The position numbers and the translations under genes are program-made. From Glossina fuscipes (taxonomy: Eukaryota > Arthropoda > Insecta > Diptera > Glossinidae): a stretch of DNA of 64,000 nt. The stretch covers positions 555,034 to 619,033 of the forward strand of contig NW_023998426.1 in the NCBI RefSeq assembly GCF_014805625.2. Direction: 5' to 3'. The notes below the pieces were generated by a model. It did not search any database, was not told the origin of the DNA, and saw only the letters and a list, made by a program, of their open reading frames with translations. The stretch's first letter is position 1. Each line of letters begins with the position of its first letter. This document shows, one piece after another, positions 46,881-58,751 of this stretch.

Positions 46881-49494
46881 ATTTCTACTAAGTGGAAAAC
46901 TGTTATCTTTTGTAAAGAAAGGTCAAAAGTCTTCGAACTTGCATTAATTTTGTCATTTTTACCAATGCCTGTACCGTTGGACAAAATAAATACCAGCACT
47001 TATTAAAATTTGAGTAAATAAATATAATCGTATCGAAGACATGCACGGGGCATTTAGAAGACTGCAAGACAATATGTGCAAGCAACTTTTTTCTTCTATG
47101 ATTCTTCTATCAATTAAAAAAGTGAAATTTGTTTTCAAACTTTAGGTTTCCAATGGAGACACATACGAGCCAGTTTCTTGACTATTGTTGTGGGCCAAAA
47201 TCTTATGTGCAAAGTAAATGGAGTTTTGCATGAAAGCAAATAAAACGGGAAAGTAATTTGCACATTGCGTATAACATTTGTTACGTACCATGTGTGCCAT
47301 GTAAACTTCAAAGCAGTCCAAGTCAAAGAAGAGCACATTTCGATTTTGCTCGTAATAGTACATGTATTTAATTTTAGCTTCAAACCTCTTTGCGCTTTGC
47401 AAAATTCCCAAAATTTAATAGACAAAAAAAAAAAACCAACTTATATGTATATTGGCCCGTAGCTGAACTTTATTATGCAGGTAAAAGGTAATATTCTTAT
47501 AATAGCGGCTGCGTTGGCATTACAAGCATTATAATCTACGTAAGCTGGCAGATTAAGGCAAGAAAATAATCTCGATTCTTTGGTATAAAACAAAATTGAT
47601 TTTTATCCTCACCGAAACTACGGTGATGATAAGGATGCACTATAGTTGCCATTTCATTTGCAACACCCAATAGAACTGTTGTAAAGTACATATGTTTTGT
47701 CTCCTTGATTGGCCTAAAACACTTCATCGATTTAATCATATTTGCAAGTATGTGTTGCGGTAAAAGTGAACATAGCCTGCGTTCGTACTCTTCATATATT
47801 TCTCTCTTTGCCTACCTCATCGTGAACATTACACATATCGCATAAATGTCGCCTGAAAGAAAGAACAAATTTGATTTTGATGTTTGCCCTCAAAAAGCAA
47901 GAGAAAGGACAAATGGTGTAGTGTTACTAAAGACGCCTTTCGATTTGCAACATCCGTAGATGTATCCAAGAGATGTTATATATTTTCTTCACAAGATTGT
48001 TATTCTGGGTGGATTCTGTTAAAGTTTAGCATTACGATACGAAATTATATTGAATTCTAAGCTCAAACTCAAAGTAGGACATAAGTGCTATCAAGCACGT
48101 TCAAGATGATCTTGTAACATACAACGTGTAGGGCCTAGAACTTGATAGGCCTATTCAACATCGTCACCTAAGATTGCAAATGACTTAGTATTGACCCATC
48201 CTCAATCAGTCAAGTGCTATGCCATAATTTCGCCATTCATATAAGCGAGCTGGTTGAGCTCGACGTCAAACGAACTTAGGTCATTGAATTTCCCCCATAA
48301 AAATCAACTTGATGTGAGGCGTTAAGCGGATTATTCTTAGTTATTTTTTATTTTTATGGTGTTTCGATCGCAGTTTGAAGCCGTATTCGGAAGTTTCCTT
48401 ACTTCACGTTTTATTTCCTCGGAAACGACTTTAGGGTATTTTTGAACAATGATAACGACGTTACTTAGCTCTCGTAAGATGTTTGTTATCATATATTTTC
48501 GTTCCCTGAGCCTTAGAGATTGTGTTAGTAAACTTACACATAAGCATAGTACAGATATTATTACGTAGCTGCGTAGGAAGATATAATTCATCAGCCTTTG
48601 GCAGCATATCCTCAAGACCCTTCAGGCAGTACTTTACAGTTCTCATTCATACATGAGAATTGTACTTTAATTTTGGTCGGGTAAATACTGCGAGCATCGA
48701 TTAGGACGAGAACATTTTTTTTTCTAAAGCTTTATGTCTTCATTACTTTTTTCGGTACTTCGAATACATGCTTTGTCCAACCAAAGTCATTTTGCACTCT
48801 CTTGTCCCAAGCAGCTAAGCTCATAAAAAACAAAGCTCAAAAAAATATTGCCGATGAAAGGTGAGCCAAGTGACCTCCTAAAGATATTATTTGAATCCGC
48901 GGAGATGGGCGTCAGCAAATGAGCTGCGCAGAATAAAATACTTAGTTTATCACTAACGACAGACAGTTTTATTGATTTCAATGTATGAAAGAGTGTAAAC
49001 TGAATGATGAATAATTGAAGTATGGCCTTATTTCTCATACGATTGACAGAGAATAGTAAAAGTATTCTGCTTAGTGATCCTAAATAAGCAAAGAGGAAAA
49101 ATTGAAAAAATTTGCTACAAAAGTGTTGATTGAATTATAAGCACAATGACAAAGCGAGAGGAATTTTATATACCTTAAAAAAGACTCCTTTACAGTACGC
49201 ATAAATGAAATAAAATGGGACATGCCCAGGTAAGATGTTAACTAAAGCGAAATCGCATAAAATATGAATCGTATCAATATCTGTCGTAATGTGTTAATAC
49301 TCCTGCAAAAGTTTCGGACGAGAGTTTCCTAGGTCAAGGCCAAACAATATATTATTTTGAATAAATGCATTTTAGTTGAGACAAAAGATATAATTGATGT
49401 TTAAATAGAATTTTAATTATACTTAAAGTAAAATTTTGTGAATAAATTTTTGTTCAAAAAATTATTTCAAAATTAATTTTATTAAATACTGAAG
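46881..49494. other. Intron 4 DNA without recognised feature
   Basis: Short frames on both strands have no motif or splice support. No gene called. Confidence 0.45.
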
Positions 49495-49660
49495 ACATTA
49501 TGGACAGACAGCTAGAGACGGTTAGATCAATTCAGAATCGCTTTCAAAAACTTGAGCACACTAAAAGATGGGTCCATCTCTATTTCTTCTTTGTATTCCA
49601 TACATCCACACAAACTTATTGGACCCTGTACCACAATTTATTTACGGTATAAAAATTTGA
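49495..49660 (-). repeat. Dispersed repeat family A copy, partial
   Basis: ATGGACAGACAGCTAGAGAC, then AATTCAGAATCGCTTTC, then TCCACACAAACTTATTGG, the minus-oriented start half of the family. Confidence 0.6.
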
Positions 49661-49886
49661 TAATTATTTTAATGAAATTTCAAAGAAATTAATTGTGCAT
49701 ACCAGGTGTATAAACTAAAACAATTAGTGAATTTAAAGCTGAATCATCAAGCAAATGTTATTAAAAAGCTCACACATCTTCTTCACTTTATTTTAATATT
49801 TCTTCTTCAGACGATTGCGTGATAATATTTTGAGCATTATTTTACTTTATTTATTTATTTTTTTTTGTTTTTTTGTTATTTTATAG

Positions 49887-50003
49887 GTGTCACGACCAAT
49901 GCTCGATAAATCGTTTCATCGTAAAGTTCAAAGTCGCAAAATATTTACACACAGGGAATCCTTTGAGACTATTATCGCAAAGACTGAAGAAAAGCTATCA
50001 AAA
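49887..50003 (+). CDS. F-BAR protein, coding exon 5 (donor not found)
   Basis: Good acceptor TTATTTTATAG ending at 49886. Phase 0. Encodes VSRPMLDKSFHRKVQSRKIF followed by THRESFETIIAKTEEKLSK, charged helix of the F-BAR second/third helix region. The next exon continues CRLDYKQ, so the exon should end near 50003 in phase 0. No GT exists there: the sequence runs into AATTAATAAA and A-runs, and the frame stops at TGA 50052-50054. The end given is where the protein pattern stops. A collapsed or wrongly assembled low-complexity tract is the simplest explanation. Confidence 0.7.
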
Positions 50004-50684
50004 TTAATAAAAATAAAAAAAAAAAAAAAAAAAAATAAAAAAAAAAAACAATGAAATATATTCGTAAACTGACTGAACTGGAAAAAACGAAAAAAAAAAA
50101 AAAAAAACAACAAACAACAAAAATTTATAAAATTAAGTGCCAGAGTCACGAACATATAAGTTTCGTTGCGAGTGCAACGAACACATACATATATCGAGTT
50201 TGTGCTTCTCTTCTAAGAAGTTTAATCGTATGTGATTCATAAGGAATCACAATGACTCAGGAGAAAATCCCACGTATAGAAGGAGAAACGCAAGAACAGA
50301 CCAAGAGGGCTAGAAAGACGCTGAGCGTGAGTGGGAGAGTGGGAGAGAGAGCGTAAGCTTATAATCAAGAGAAGGAAAGAAAAGAAAAAAAAGTTTTATC
50401 GAAGAAAAGTATTTTTTTGTACTGCATTAATTAAATTGTTTTAAATGATTGTTGTTGTTATTTATACAGTGACATACGGAATTTTCTTTAGCATTCTTTT
50501 GTATGGTTTATAAAGTCGGGTTTTTCTTTTTTTTTTTGTTTTACAAATAATTTTTCATTTTTGCTTCTTTTTTTTTTTTTTTTTGTAAATATATCTCTCA
50601 AGTTTATTTAAAAGCATTCGTCTTCATATAAAATGTTAAAAATACTTTCTTTTCAATATTGTTTTCTTCTTTTATCTGTTGCAG

Positions 50685-50930
50685 TGTCGTCTGGACTACA
50701 AGCAATTTTATATGTCACATCGTCAGAATCCCACACAGCATACACTGACAGAATATATTGATGCCCATAATGCGTACGTGCAACAATTGCATGCCACAAA
50801 TGCCATGCTTGAGACATACCATTGCGAGACGGTGCCGCAACTGATGCAAGAACTTGAAGAGATCCATAATGATTTATACAGTATTATAGCCGATTCAATA
50901 TTAAACGGTGCGGATTGTATAGCCAACAAG
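50685..50930 (+). CDS. F-BAR protein, coding exon 6
   Basis: Acceptor TCTGTTGCAG ending at 50684, donor AACAAG|GTAATC at 50931. Phase 0 both sides, 82 codons. Reads CRLDYKQFYMSHRQNP ... TEYIDAHNAYVQQLHATNAM ... VPQLMQELEEIHNDLYSIIA. The segment N-x-Y-x-x-x-L-x-x-x-N-A ... Y followed by a helix ending in a Met/Glu-rich stretch is the conserved third/fourth helix pattern of F-BAR domains (as in srGAP, FER and nervous wreck). Together with exons 3-5 it would form the curved dimer that binds membrane. Confidence 0.92.
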
Positions 50931-51045
50931 GTAATCACTGATAAGAGATACATACACACGAATATAAGAATATATTTTCTTATTTATGTATGCGCGTCTA
51001 TGTACATATGTATATACGTATATATGTACATTTGTAAGCGTTTGT

Positions 51046-51080
51046 GCGTGTGTGTGTGTGTGTGCGTGTGTGTGTGTGTG
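51046..51080. repeat. GT microsatellite
   Basis: GT dinucleotide run with single GC interruptions, about 115 bp after the donor of exon 6. Confidence 0.85.
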
Positions 51081-51291
51081 CGTAAATGTGTTCTTTTTTT
51101 AAGTAACGAAAAGCATTAGCCGCTTAAAGTCAATATGCGACTTTCACCGTAGTAATGCCTGACGGTAGTCGTCTCGGAAATACCGTTAAGTATTACATAC
51201 GCCTTCGTAAATGTTCCTCTTTTCTCAATTCACTCACTATTACTCTATTTATGCCTTGTGCTAGAGTTCATATTTCTGAATGACGTAGCAT

Positions 51292-51516
51292 TCATCTCAG
51301 CAGTTTGTCCCATGTCACTCTTTCTCTTATGACCTGGCTTAACGCGTCCTTCGCAGCTGTGAATTTTGGCCACTTGAATAATGCATGTTCAGCCGAACAC
51401 CAGGCACGTTGATGTACTGTCATGCCCTCTCGCTCATCCAAGTATTGCCATATCTTCTCAGTAGTTGTGTAAGGTAGTTCACATGTATGTATGTATGGAT
51501 CTATGCTGATATGCAA
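51292..51516 (-). pseudogene. Possible LINE 3' fragment
   Basis: The minus-strand frame contains WCSAEHALFKWPKFTAAKDA followed by VIRERVTWDKLLR. This resembles the C-terminal end of R1/jockey-type retrotransposon proteins, where a Cys/His motif (C..AEH.LF.CP.F) precedes an 'ALE...GE.LTPENLV' segment. One of the expected Cys residues is Trp. Only about 70 residues remain, so the call is tentative. Confidence 0.35.
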
Positions 51517-52171
51517 ACGATGGAATATTTCATGGCTTTTGTTTTATTTAAAAAGCTTTAGTCTTTATTTAATCCTATTCCGCATTGAAGTATTGGTTTC
51601 CTCTACTTCAGTGCTCAAGTACTGTGTAATTGGAAATGTAACAGAGGTATGAGATTTTTTCTTTTCCCCTCTAGGTTTTTCTGCTTTCAAACTTTTTTTG
51701 TCTTTCTTTTGGTTTTTGTTTTTTGTTTTTTTGTTAACAAAGTATAACAACTAGCTTCTCGTGTGTCATTTGTGTTTATGCACTATTTTGGTTATGTAAG
51801 CTTCAAGGATTTATTTAACATTACTTCGGTTGCTGTTATTGCCATTTGGCAAACGATAACATAGCGTAATTTATAGTCCCGTTGTAAATTAGCATCTATT
51901 AGAATAAAATAAATAAAAAAATAATTCTTATAGGTTTGTCTTTGAATTTGCAAGAAATGCAAAATACGTTTACTTTTTTTATTATTATTATGTTTTATTT
52001 TGCTGGTTGAAGGTATAAATCTCAAAAAAAAAAAAAAAAAATCCATTGATTGTGAATTTAAATATGAAATACGTGACCCCATTGGATCTGTAAACTGAAG
52101 CTAATTTATTATGGTTTGAAATATTCGATTTCATTTCCAAGTCAAAGAAAATAGTTGAAGTACAGGAAAAA

Positions 52172-52655
52172 AGGCAAGAAAAGCAGTTTCGGCTTTGTCG
52201 AATCTCTTACGCCTTTCCTCTACTATTTTAGTTGATTGAGAAAAGATTGAAATAGAAAACAAGTAACTTAACTTACATACTTTGCACACAATCATCCATT
52301 TCGTTGGAATAAACGTTGAGCATTTTCCATATCTTTGCTATAACGTATGGGCAGTGAGTAAAAGGCCAGAAAAAGGCCCAAAGGTGTTTTTAATTTATAT
52401 TGCATTATAGGCCTGTCTCTTGACAGATATAGTAGATTTTCAATAGTAACGTGCGTGCAGAAGCTTGCACTCTTTCTGAGAAAATTGCAGCTAATAGTTT
52501 TATTTTTGCGGCCGTACGGACCCTTTGAAATCGATTCAATATTTAAAGATGATGAAAAATTTTTACCCTTCATGGGATCTTCGAAGCTTCTTTCCATGTG
52601 TTGCAAACGTTTCGATGAAATGAATATACCTCGTTCCTTCGGTGGTGGGCAATAG
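52172..52655 (+). repeat. Dispersed repeat family B copy, diverged
   Basis: Starts TTTCGGCTTTGTCGAATCTC, contains GCGTGCAGAAGCTTGCAC and ends TTCCTTCGGTGGTGGGCAAT, the same order as in 54620-55570. Confidence 0.5.
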
Positions 52656-52734
52656 CAATGCAGATTTGAAAGAGAAACTGATGTAAGTCTACTTTTGCAT
52701 ATATCAAAAATTCTATAAATAACAAGTAAAAATA

Positions 52735-53060
52735 GTGCAGTACGACACGTCCCCCCGTTAAATACTGCACTTTATCCTACACTTATCCATATATCGACGT
52801 TATATGAGAAGTGATCGATATAGTGATCCAATCCAAAGAATTGTCAATGGCATTCCTACGTGTCGGTGTAACAAATTTTATCAAAATATCTCAAAAATTT
52901 TGGCATATGGATTGAACACGAGAAAACAGGACGGACAGACAGACAGACAGTTTGGATCGATTGAGAATCATTTTCTGAATCGTTCGGTATCATAAAAGTT
53001 GCATCTATTTAAGCTCATTTTGGGTGTTGCATACATCCACACAAGCTTACCGCCTCACAG
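52735..53060 (-). repeat. Dispersed repeat family A copy
   Basis: AAAATATCTCAAAAATTTTG, ACAGGACGGACAGACAGAC and GGTGTTGCATACATCCACAC in minus order. Open frames at 52804-53259 are repeat-derived in their first half. Confidence 0.7.
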
Positions 53061-53977
53061 GAGCTTAAAGAAGGGTTATAAAGAGGAAGTAAATATAAGT
53101 TCACTTGTCTTTGTATTGGAAAACATTTTACAATTTTTGAAGATTGTGAAATCGAAAGTGATACGAGTTCACTTGCAATGTGCAAAAACACGGTCCGCTC
53201 ATTTCAATCTTTTGTACCTACAATGCTACCTGGATCACTGCCGTGCCTGCCGTGTGTAGAGAGAATGCCATTTGAATTGAAAACAAAAAAACCATTTATT
53301 GTAGACATAACAGAATAGTTTGTTTTTTTTATAAGTTTTATCAGATAATATTAATAACATTCATAAGGACAATAACCGATCTGATAAAGTATTTCGTAGA
53401 AAATAAAAACATCAAAGGATCTGTTAATGCGCTGAAAGAATTTCGAAAACTTTGGCTTTAATTTCAAATCGGCTATGCTTTCGTAAGATGCGTGAAGAAA
53501 TCGTTAATTTACTACATGATAATAATCACTAGATTAGCAGACTTATATCAGCTTTATGCGAAAATATTCTATGCCTGTTTTTTTTGTAGTTGAAAGCTTT
53601 TTCATTGGAATAATATTTTCAAGTTACATTAGTCTATTGATCTAAGACATTTTAGTAGTTATTTGATCTTCAAAGCATATCCTCGGATACTGTTAGTGAA
53701 AAAGGAAGCTTAAGACTATAGAAGAAAGTTAAAAAAAAAAGATCGCGCATGAGGTCCATGGGGTAACCATGGCTGATTTTGCTTGCTTTTGTAACTATGC
53801 TGCTAAGGGGAAAACCTTTATGACAAAATATCATTTTATAGAAAGAGTTTTTGAATCACAACGTCAAGTGAATAGACTAACTTAAGCCTAAAGTGACTTT
53901 CATTTACAAACATTTTTGTGTTATTAACATTTGCAATATATCCAATATATTATTAGCCATGGTAGGTGCATATAAGA
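53061..53977. other. Intron 6 DNA without recognised feature
   Basis: AT-rich; nothing recognised. Confidence 0.45.
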
Positions 53978-54298
53978 GATAAGAAAATTATATTCAGTTC
54001 GGATCTTGGATACCAATTACGATTTATTTTATCATAGTAATACCAATTTTATTGTACTTCATTACTTTTACAAAACTTCCAATCCTTCCTTTAGATATGA
54101 AGTCCATATCTACGATCAGGAAAGTGTCAGCAAGAAATTTACATAGTTAGATAGACGGACAAACGAACAGAAAGATGTACAAGTTCGTATCGATTCAAAA
54201 TTGAATGCTGATCGGAGTGAATGAAGCTTCCTTCCGGTTGTTGCAAACCTTACGACAAATTAAATACATCCCCATCCTTTAGTGGTGGATGTACAAAA
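53978..54298 (+). repeat. Dispersed repeat family B copy, shortened
   Basis: GAAAATTATATTCAGTTCGG at the start and CGGTTGTTGCAAACC then TAGTGGTGGATG at the end. The middle contains the GATAGACGGACAAACGAACA block. Confidence 0.45.
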
Positions 54299-54619
54299 TG
54301 ACATCAACAAATGAATAGTTGAGTTTATTAAGAATTAATTTCATATACGAGTATAATGTAAATGAAAAGTATATGAACTATGAGAAGTAAGCAAAAGATT
54401 TATTTTGCATTTACTTTTAACATAATAAAGCATTCATGATAAATGGCGTATATGTAGGGCGGTAAAGTTTAAGTAACATTACATTTTTCTCTTTATATGC
54501 ATCCCGCAGTAACAACAGATGGGCGCCTTATGGTAAAAAAGAAAGAAAAGAACTTTATAGCGCTTAAATATTCTGACGAAGGTTTTCCATAAAATTTTTC
54601 TTAAAATTATAGAAAAACA

Positions 54620-55570
54620 AATAAGAAAATTATATTCGGCAGGGCCGAATCTCACATACTCATCTTGACTAAAATCCTTGGTGACCCATGCGTTTATTTA
54701 TTGTCATAAAAAAGTAAATGGGATAACATTTATCTTTCATTTTTTACTTCACTAAATGGCATTGGTAAGAAAATTTATCATATCGTATGTCCACCGTAGT
54801 TAATTTAGAATTCATCCACTTACCTTGTCGCTTTCTACTCTCCAAGTCTTTTCATGCGATGCCTACTATATCAACGGCATTGTAGCGAAAAAACGAATTA
54901 ACTACGTTGTGATCGTCATCATAACTAATTTAGATCTAACCCACTTACCTTGTCACCTTCCATTCGCCAAACCCTTATTTTATTTGATACCCACATCGCT
55001 GGTATTATTAAGAAAAAATTATCGCTTCAGGTCGTGGTGTCCTCCGTATTTATCTTAGAATTTACACATTTTTAGGCAGATAGTTTATATTCATTTAAGA
55101 AATGTACAAAGTAATTCTAAACATTCTGTCTCGTTTGCCTTATAATTACTAAGCATTACTTTTACCTCTTGGTTAGGTATTTTTGCATGTGTGGAGTAGA
55201 GTGTAGATGTGAAAAATTTTAGTCTTGAATCTTTTCTAATTTGTGAGTAATGAGCACAAATCCATAAGTTTTTGCTTAAAGAAACGGTGTTGCGTACACT
55301 TTGCGCTTTGTTGCCGGCATGGAATCTAAACAGTTTGGCCTATTTTCCTATACAAGCCTGCGTGCAAAAACTCCCAAGGTGTCTACCGAGGAGAGTGTCA
55401 ACAATATGCACCACAAAAACATACAGACGGGCAGACATGGCTTAATCAATTCAGAATTTCATGCTGATTAAGAATATATGAACTTTTTAGGATCTCTGAA
55501 ACTTGTATTTGGGTGTTGCAAACGTTATGACAAAAGGAGTATACCATTCCCAGTTCTGTGGTGGTTATAA
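54620..55570 (+). repeat. Dispersed repeat family B, longest uninterrupted copy
   Basis: Starts AAAATTATATTCGGCAGGGC, contains TTTGATACCCACATCGCTGG, GCGTGCAAAAACTCCC, CATACAGACGGGCAGACATG and ends CTGTGGTGGTTATAA. It provides the uninterrupted version of the site where the mariner entered at 36846. Confidence 0.6.
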
Positions 55571-56964
55571 AACAAAAGTTTTATTTAGCAGTTTTTCAAT
55601 CTATTTTTATAATATCTCTGTTTGCGTTTCACCCATTTTCTGCCATGACTACCAAAATCGTCCTAGCGATTCAGTTGAGCTTCTTACCTTGCATAAACCA
55701 TAAATTTGCTGTCTTGTATTAATATTCGAGAAATTTTTTTCAAGCGTAAAAAAAAAAAAAAAAAAAAAAACTGCCGCCTGCTCTTCTTGACTTAATACGC
55801 TTTAAAATTGAGAAAATCTATACCGAGTGTGTATGAACATTTGCCTGAAGGGCTTTTGTAATGTGTTTTCAAGTAATTGAGAATTTTTTAGAAAAATCTT
55901 TTATTCTTTGCATAATTTGTCTTTGAGTCTGTATTCAATTAGTTTTTTTTTTTTTTTTTGCTTTGCATAGTTTTCTTGTGGAAAAATTGCTTGTTTGTGG
56001 TGTTCAACGAGTGCATTTTTTTTCAATTTCCTTTATTTAAACGAAACAAGAGTACTTATAACTCAGTTTCGTTTTTTTTTTTTTCCATATCTCCTATTTT
56101 AAGCAAAACAACCGGAACACGTGTACGAGAGGCAAGTAGGCAGGACAAATAAATGCAGTTCCAAACGATTGAAAAAAAACAATTTTTTTTTAAAAATTTT
56201 TTTTTTACTTTTACTTTGGTCCTATAAGCAAAATAATTGAATTAGTATGCTTTCGTCCTTCAGAGTTGTAGAAAAATTTCCATTTCAGAAATCCTTTATC
56301 TTCTTTTATCTAAAGTGGTAGAAATAAACAAATGCTTATGTGCACATGCATACGAGGTCATATACTTACTTGTATTTAAATGAATATATCATTACTAACT
56401 CTCTACTTACTTTTCTTCTTATTTGTTGTATCTCTAATAATTTTTCATTAAAATAAAAGATATACAAAAGCAACAAGTTAAAAATCAAAACAAAAATAAA
56501 AACAACAACATTAATTTATATCCCTATTCGTACCATTCATTCGCTCTCTTTCTCTCTCTCTCTCTCGCTCTCTCTGTGTGTTTTTTACAGTGAACATAGT
56601 ATATAAACATGCATTCACTTAAGTATAAGCAGCTTAACATGGGTGTGGGTGGGTGTGTGTGTGTATGTGTGTATGTGTATGTGACTGTTTGTTATTAGTA
56701 ACCATTTGCGGAAAGGGGTCGGTAAATTTACGTGTTTCTTGTTGGGGCGTATGTTTATTTATATTGTGGATGGAGAGTACATGCGGCGTTATATGTGTAA
56801 TTAATTTTTATATTTACGATAATCATACGCAATGTGTTATACAATATTTAAACTAAAAAGAGAAATATTTATTAAGAGATGTTAGAATAATTATGAATGG
56901 AGAGGTTGATGGATTAAGTTAGTATTAGAATTATTGCACATGGAATTTATGAAAGGAAAGATAC
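55571..56964. other. Intron 6 DNA, low complexity
   Basis: An A-run of about 26 (55747-55770), several T-runs, and CT and GT microsatellites (about 56545-56580 and 56646-56682). No gene seen. Confidence 0.5.
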
Positions 56965-57895
56965 TTATACCCTACATCATTTATTGTAAGATTAGGTTTT
57001 TGCGCACGTATGCAATACATGAGGTGATGTAAGATAGAGTCATCCTTTAATTATGCATTAATTAAGCAAATCTGCCCGTCTGTCCATCCGTTATGTTGAT
57101 TCAGATGTTTTTGTGGTTAACCAAGATATTACAATTTTCAAGATATTTTCCTCAACATTGACTTGAAGTTGTTATTACAAACCAAAGCAATTACTACACA
57201 TGGATTTACGGCACCAGGGAGCATTACAATCTGTTCATTATATTTTATATCACTTATCGTAACATTTAAGTTTGTGGCGTCATATGCAGTGATGTCCAGC
57301 TCTCTTTTCGTTTTATAAGTGTTTAGTTACGTTCATAGTTCGCCTACACTTTACAACTTTCGAGATACTTTCACGATCTTTGGTACTTTGATATATTTTA
57401 GAGCTAAGTTCGCAAGTTTTTGGAACTACAAGAAATTAAATCATTTTTACAATCACTCTCAATAGAGTAGAGAAAGCAGTTGTTTTGATAAATTAATTAT
57501 AAAAAAAACATTTCGCATTTCTCGACAAAAATCAGTTAAAAATGATATCAAACGGGTGTAGATAATGCGGACAGCATTGCAGATGAGTCCTTAAACGTTC
57601 TCCTAGAAAAGCATAAAAACAAGTGTTTATATGGCACCAACGCAAACGTTTTAATATTCAACGATGAAAGTTGGTCTAGAATAGCAATAAGACTGAAAAA
57701 CTTGTTGTGCTAAGTTTGAACGACCTTGAGCTCTATTACTCCAAATATCTTCATTATAATAATACTCAGGAAAATTAGATTTTACAAGGCATTCAGTTTT
57801 CCAATATTTTGTGATGAAAATATGCAAAGAATTGTGTTAGATAAAGTGCAGGAAGGTATTCAATGATCGGTTTTGCCCAACTATGATGTTTTAAA
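56965..57895 (+). repeat. Dispersed repeat family A, near full-length copy
   Basis: From TTATACCCTACATCATTTAT through GCCCGTCTGTCCATCCG to GTTTTGCCCAACTATGATGT. It ends about 135 bp before exon 7 of the F-BAR gene. Confidence 0.6.
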
Positions 57896-58031
57896 TGGTG
57901 CTATCAACGGTTCCTTTCCCATCATTCTATTATTTGTTTAGGGGGGATGGGGGGGAAGGTAGTAAGAGAAGTTTACATGAAATGAAAGTTCATTTAATTT
58001 TTCTCTGTCTTGTTTATTTTTTTTGCTTTAG

Positions 58032-58209
58032 GCTTCAGATCAGTCTAAACGTTATAACAACTTAACAGCGCAATGTACTTCCATCTCACCCACGCAGGAT
58101 TTGCAAAATTTTGTGCATATTCTAGCGTTACCATCGCAAGCACAAAAAGTACCAAAACGAGCCTTTGCCCCCCCCGCAACCACCCGGTGAAGCCGATGAT
58201 ACGGGTGAG
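58032..58209 (+). CDS. F-BAR protein, coding exon 7 (one-base frameshift)
   Basis: Acceptor TTTGCTTTAG ending at 58031 and donor GAG|GTAAGA at 58210. Enters in phase 0 with ASDQSKRYNNLTAQCTSISP then DLQNFVHILALPSQAQKVPK and continues RAFAP. At 58168-58175 there are eight C. With eight the frame ends at TGA after 'TTR', while with seven it reads through PPQPPGEADDTGE to the donor in phase 0, as the next exon needs. The surplus base is therefore probably a sequencing error or polymorphism. The first half completes the F-BAR domain; the Pro-rich end is a linker. Confidence 0.85.
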
Positions 58210-58308
58210 GTAAGACCAATTTCGCTCTCGTTGCGCTTATAGCAAAAAAAAAAAAAAAAAAAAAAAACATTTTATCATCTACTGTTTGTGTTTGTAATCA
58301 AAATATAG

Positions 58309-58434
58309 GAAATAGCGCCAATTTTACGTAATGAATTGGTATTCGATAGACATTCAAGCTTGTCATTGCGTTCCGCATTGGAATCACTGAAACGTGAAGC
58401 TATTGATTTGGAAATGCAAATACGGCAACTGCAG
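58309..58434 (+). CDS. F-BAR protein, coding exon 8 (start of coiled coil)
   Basis: Acceptor AAATATAG ending at 58308 and donor CAG|GTAACC at 58435, 42 codons in phase 0. Reads EIAPILRNELVFDRHSSLSL then RSALESLKREAIDLEMQIRQ. The 'LxFDxxSSLSLxxxLxxL' entry into a coiled coil resembles the FX/coiled-coil extension that follows the F-BAR domain in FES/FER kinases. Confidence 0.92.
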
Positions 58435-58604
58435 GTAACCTTTGATTTATTTATATATACATATACATATATATATATATGCTTACGTATATTTGTGTGT
58501 TTACAGATAAGATAGATTTGTTTACTTCATTGTTGTTGTTATTGCTTTTGTTGTTATTTATGCTTTTAATATTATTTTTATCTCTCTTTGACGCTACAAT
58601 ACAG

Positions 58605-58751
58605 GACGCCGTTGATACGTTAAATCGTACACAAATACGTGGCATTGAAGGCCAACTGTATAATAAAGTTAATGAGATGCAAGAGGATCTGTCTATGAAG
58701 AAATTCGATTTACACACCAAACAACTGCACTTGGCAGCCATTAAAACTCAG
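58605..58751 (+). CDS. F-BAR protein, coding exon 9 (coiled coil, gene continues)
   Basis: Acceptor CTACAATACAG ending at 58604 and donor CAG|GTGAGT at 58752, 49 codons in phase 0. Reads DAVDTLNRTQIRGIEGQLYN then KVNEMQEDLSMKKFDLHTKQ, continuing the coiled coil. The donor means the reading goes on, but I see no further convincing exon up to 64000. The C-terminal part (for example SH3, RhoGAP, SH2 or kinase) must lie outside the window, so the family cannot be fixed. Confidence 0.92.

Noticed and set aside
50051..50242. Lys-rich frame after exon 5
   Set aside because: Not in frame with exon 5, starts in the A-run, and has no splice relation to exon 6.
58052..58270. 72-codon minus-strand open frame with Phe-run
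   Set aside because: Reverse strand of coding exon 7 and the following A-run.
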